This document shows positions 13,919 to 15,584 of a DNA stretch of 15,584 nt, piece by piece; within the stretch, counting starts at the first letter, position 1; every line of letters begins with the position of its first letter. The translations under genes and the position numbers were made by a program. The notes beneath the pieces are model-generated. The model was given only the letters and a program-made list of their open reading frames with translations. It made no database searches and was not told where the DNA came from. The DNA comes from Lachnospiraceae bacterium UBA1258. Its GTDB lineage: Bacteria > Bacillota > Clostridia > Lachnospirales > Lachnospiraceae. The stretch is taken from NCBI GenBank assembly GCA_002308235.1, contig DBVS01000088.1, positions 32,581 to 48,164 on the forward strand. Reading direction: 5' to 3'.

Positions 13919-15528
13919 TAACCCCACTCCTCATTCAGCCAGTTGCGCAGAAGGTTGGCGGCGGCTTCGGGGTTTTCGTCGACAAATTTCTCGATAAGTT
14001 TCTTGGTCTCGGAAGTTTCTTCCAGTTCGATATCGTCAAGCACAGGCTCGGGATTCGACTGAAGGAGGGTTTCAACAGAAAGCTCTTCCGCCTCCTCGTG
14101 ACTCTTCTCGGTGTGCATGCTCTTTAATACAACTACTACAAGAAGGACCAGAATGATAACGATAAGTGCGATTTGAACCACATCGTAGATATCGATTCCA
14201 AGGCCTTCGCTGTCTACAAAGAAATTCTCTTCATAAGCAACGATACTGATCTTGTTCTTGGGAACACCGCTGGCGTTGGCCGCAAGTTCCAGCATTTCAT
14301 CCGTTACTTCCACAGCCGTACGCTGGGAATTTGCATTCTGGTATTCTTCCCAGGTGATTCCCGCAAGAAGTCCCTGCTTTTTAACATCATCCTGCTTGAC
14401 CACGTTATATTTCGTGGAAGAAATGGCGATGGATGATTCGTCATAACGAACAACTCCGGGCGGAATGTCGATTGCCTCGATACGTTCGTTGGGAAGATAT
14501 TTACGGTAAAATTCCTCGATGGTGGAATTTGAATACTGGTTATCCTGGATCTGGTGAGTGGTCTCGGAGTTTGAATCGGTTCCGGGCACTCCGCTTACAC
14601 CGCCCGAAGATTCGGAGTTATAGCCCTTTTCTTCGGAAAGAACGCCCTGGGACTGACCCTCTGCGGGAAGATAGTCATGGTTGGTCTTCTGTACGGAAGA
14701 AAAGTCCATAACGATATTGGCGCTGACCTTTATGTCTCCGAAGGCACCGGTTCCCACAAGAACGGATTTAACCTTGCTTGCAAAACTCTTCTCTGCCTCA
14801 ACTTTGACACCCAACTGGGTGGTGGCGCTTCCCGCAACGGTAGAATCGTCTTCGCCGGAGAAAAGAAGGTTTGCGTCCGTATCCATGATAACGATATTAT
14901 CCGTGTTACTGCATCCGAGGATCGTAGCCACGGCCTTTGCGATGTGCGCCGCATTCTCCGGTGTAAAGGAATCGTCAACATCCAAACGAATAGCCGCTCC
15001 GGGCTCCTCGTCTTTACTTAAAAGAGTGCCGTCATTCTCAGGATAGTCTATGTTAACCGTCGCACCCTTAATAGGCTCAAAGGACATCAGGAAATCGTTC
15101 TGTAACTGACTTTCAAGGAACAGCCTGTATTTCTTCTGTTTGTCGGCTTCCGTGGTGGTAAAGCTTCCGGAAAGAGCCTGATCTATGGTATAGGCTGTGG
15201 CTGTGATACCGCTGGCGCCAAGTGCAAGTCTTGCGGTTGATACGTTCTTTTTCGGTACCTTAACAAGGAGGCCGTCATCGGTAACCTTGTAGGAAATGTC
15301 GGCGTTTTTCAGAATGTCCACAACCTGGGAGGCTTCTTTGGTGGAGTCGCACTGCTTTAAGTTCACGTAGTTCGGTGCGGTGAGCACGGAAATAAGAATG
15401 ATGAAGGCAACCACCACGCCGACCCCGAGAATTATTATCGTGGTCTTCTGTTTGGCGGTGAATTTAGCCCACCACTCTATGATCTTTCCCCATAATTCTT
15501 TTAACTTGTTAAGAATTTTCTCGCCCAT
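13918..15528 (-). CDS. fliF: FliF, flagellar MS-ring protein
   Basis: Forms the membrane ring on which the whole flagellum is built. 536 aa. TM1 at about residues 29-50 (TTIIILGVGVVVAFIILISV), TM2 at about 449-469 (DVVQIALIVIILVLLVVVVL). The periplasmic part between them holds the ring-building motifs, with YKVTDDGLLVKVPKKNVSTA near residue 85 and LGASG at about residue 107. A Ser/Gly-rich loop around ESSGGVSGVPGTDSNSET precedes the second ring domain. The C-terminus FVDENPEAAANLLRNWLNEEW is the FliG-binding helix. The ATG is preceded by GGAGG at 8-base spacing. The stop codon overlaps the end of a 10-bp hairpin repeat. The gene itself looks complete and normal. Confidence 0.97.
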   Translation of the reverse strand: MGEKILNKLKELWGKIIEWWAKFTAKQKTTIIILGVGVVVAFIILISVLTAPNYVNLKQCDSTKEASQVVDILKNADISYKVTDDGLLVKVPKKNVSTARLALGASGITATAYTIDQALSGSFTTTEADKQKKYRLFLESQLQNDFLMSFEPIKGATVNIDYPENDGTLLSKDEEPGAAIRLDVDDSFTPENAAHIAKAVATILGCSNTDNIVIMDTDANLLFSGEDDSTVAGSATTQLGVKVEAEKSFASKVKSVLVGTGAFGDIKVSANIVMDFSSVQKTNHDYLPAEGQSQGVLSEEKGYNSESSGGVSGVPGTDSNSETTHQIQDNQYSNSTIEEFYRKYLPNERIEAIDIPPGVVRYDESSIAISSTKYNVVKQDDVKKQGLLAGITWEEYQNANSQRTAVEVTDEMLELAANASGVPKNKISIVAYEENFFVDSEGLGIDIYDVVQIALIVIILVLLVVVVLKSMHTEKSHEEAEELSVETLLQSNPEPVLDDIELEETSETKKLIEKFVDENPEAAANLLRNWLNEEWG

Positions 15529-15584
15529 AATAAGGCCTCCGAAGAAATACTGTATAACAATTTGCTAACCGTACCCATTCAAAC
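15529..15584. other. fliF leader, right edge of window
   Basis: These 56 bases hold the fliF ribosome binding site (GGAGG on the minus strand near 15536-15541) and no gene. The last 11 bases, CCCATTCAAAC, match the start of the repeat core in copy 2 (CCCGTTCAAAC) at 10 of 11 positions, so another copy may begin here and continue outside the window. Confidence 0.4.

Noticed and set aside
13662..13934. 90-aa open frame on the minus strand across the fliF-fliG gap
   Set aside because: It overlaps the fliF end and fliG start out of frame and consists mostly of the two repeat copies and hairpins; no supporting start signal.

Overview
The window is a long stretch of a flagellar/chemotaxis gene cluster. 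Every recognisable gene lies on the minus strand, so the genes read from high to low coordinates. Order in the direction of transcription: fliF, fliG, fliH, fliI, fliJ, a MotE/MgtE-N-like membrane coiled-coil protein, fliK, flgD, a small conserved flagellar-operon protein (TIGR02530 type), flgE, then a 0.5 kb gap, then flbD (swrD), motA, motB, fliL, fliM and the 5' part of fliY, which runs off the left edge. This order, FliY (CheC-like domain plus a FliN tail) in place of plain FliN, FlbD, and the strong GGAGG-type ribosome binding sites fit a Gram-positive member of the Clostridia. My inference is a motile Lachnospiraceae (Roseburia/Butyrivibrio/Agathobacter type). No taxonomic marker is present.

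The right part (13918-15528 down to 10060) encodes the MS ring (FliF), switch rotor (FliG) and export ATPase complex (FliH, FliI, FliJ). The middle (10050-4713) encodes the MotE-like protein, hook-length ruler FliK, hook cap FlgD, the small accessory protein and hook protein FlgE. The left part (4173-1) encodes the stator pair MotA/MotB with its helpers FlbD and FliL, and the switch proteins FliM and FliY. FliY keeps both CheC-type phosphatase active sites. Most junctions are very tight (TAA/ATG abutting, or fewer than 30 bases), as in one or two long operons.

Three junctions break this tight packing, and they hold the unusual content. (1) fliF-fliG, 13684-13917, holds two copies of a repeat (16-base constant core CGCCRCTCGGGCTGTC running directly into a 10-bp stem) and a third long hairpin; one copy ends inside the fliF stop codon. 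(2) flgE-flbD, 4174-4712, holds a likely terminator, a roughly 135-bp inverted-repeat element, and a 237-bp element with long imperfect terminal inverted repeats; a third copy of the core-plus-hairpin repeat is nested in the latter. (3) motE-fliK, 9001-9162, holds an isolated 16-bp stem enclosing a smaller stem. In the three repeat copies the core is constant while the stem changes by paired, compensatory substitutions. This is the most interesting signal in the window. It looks like a dispersed, structure-selected repeat family (REP/BIME-like or MITE-like) inserted between flagellar genes, always in the same orientation as transcription. A possible fourth copy begins at the very right edge.

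I see no plus-strand genes, tRNA, rRNA, CRISPR array, intact insertion sequence or recognisable riboswitch class.
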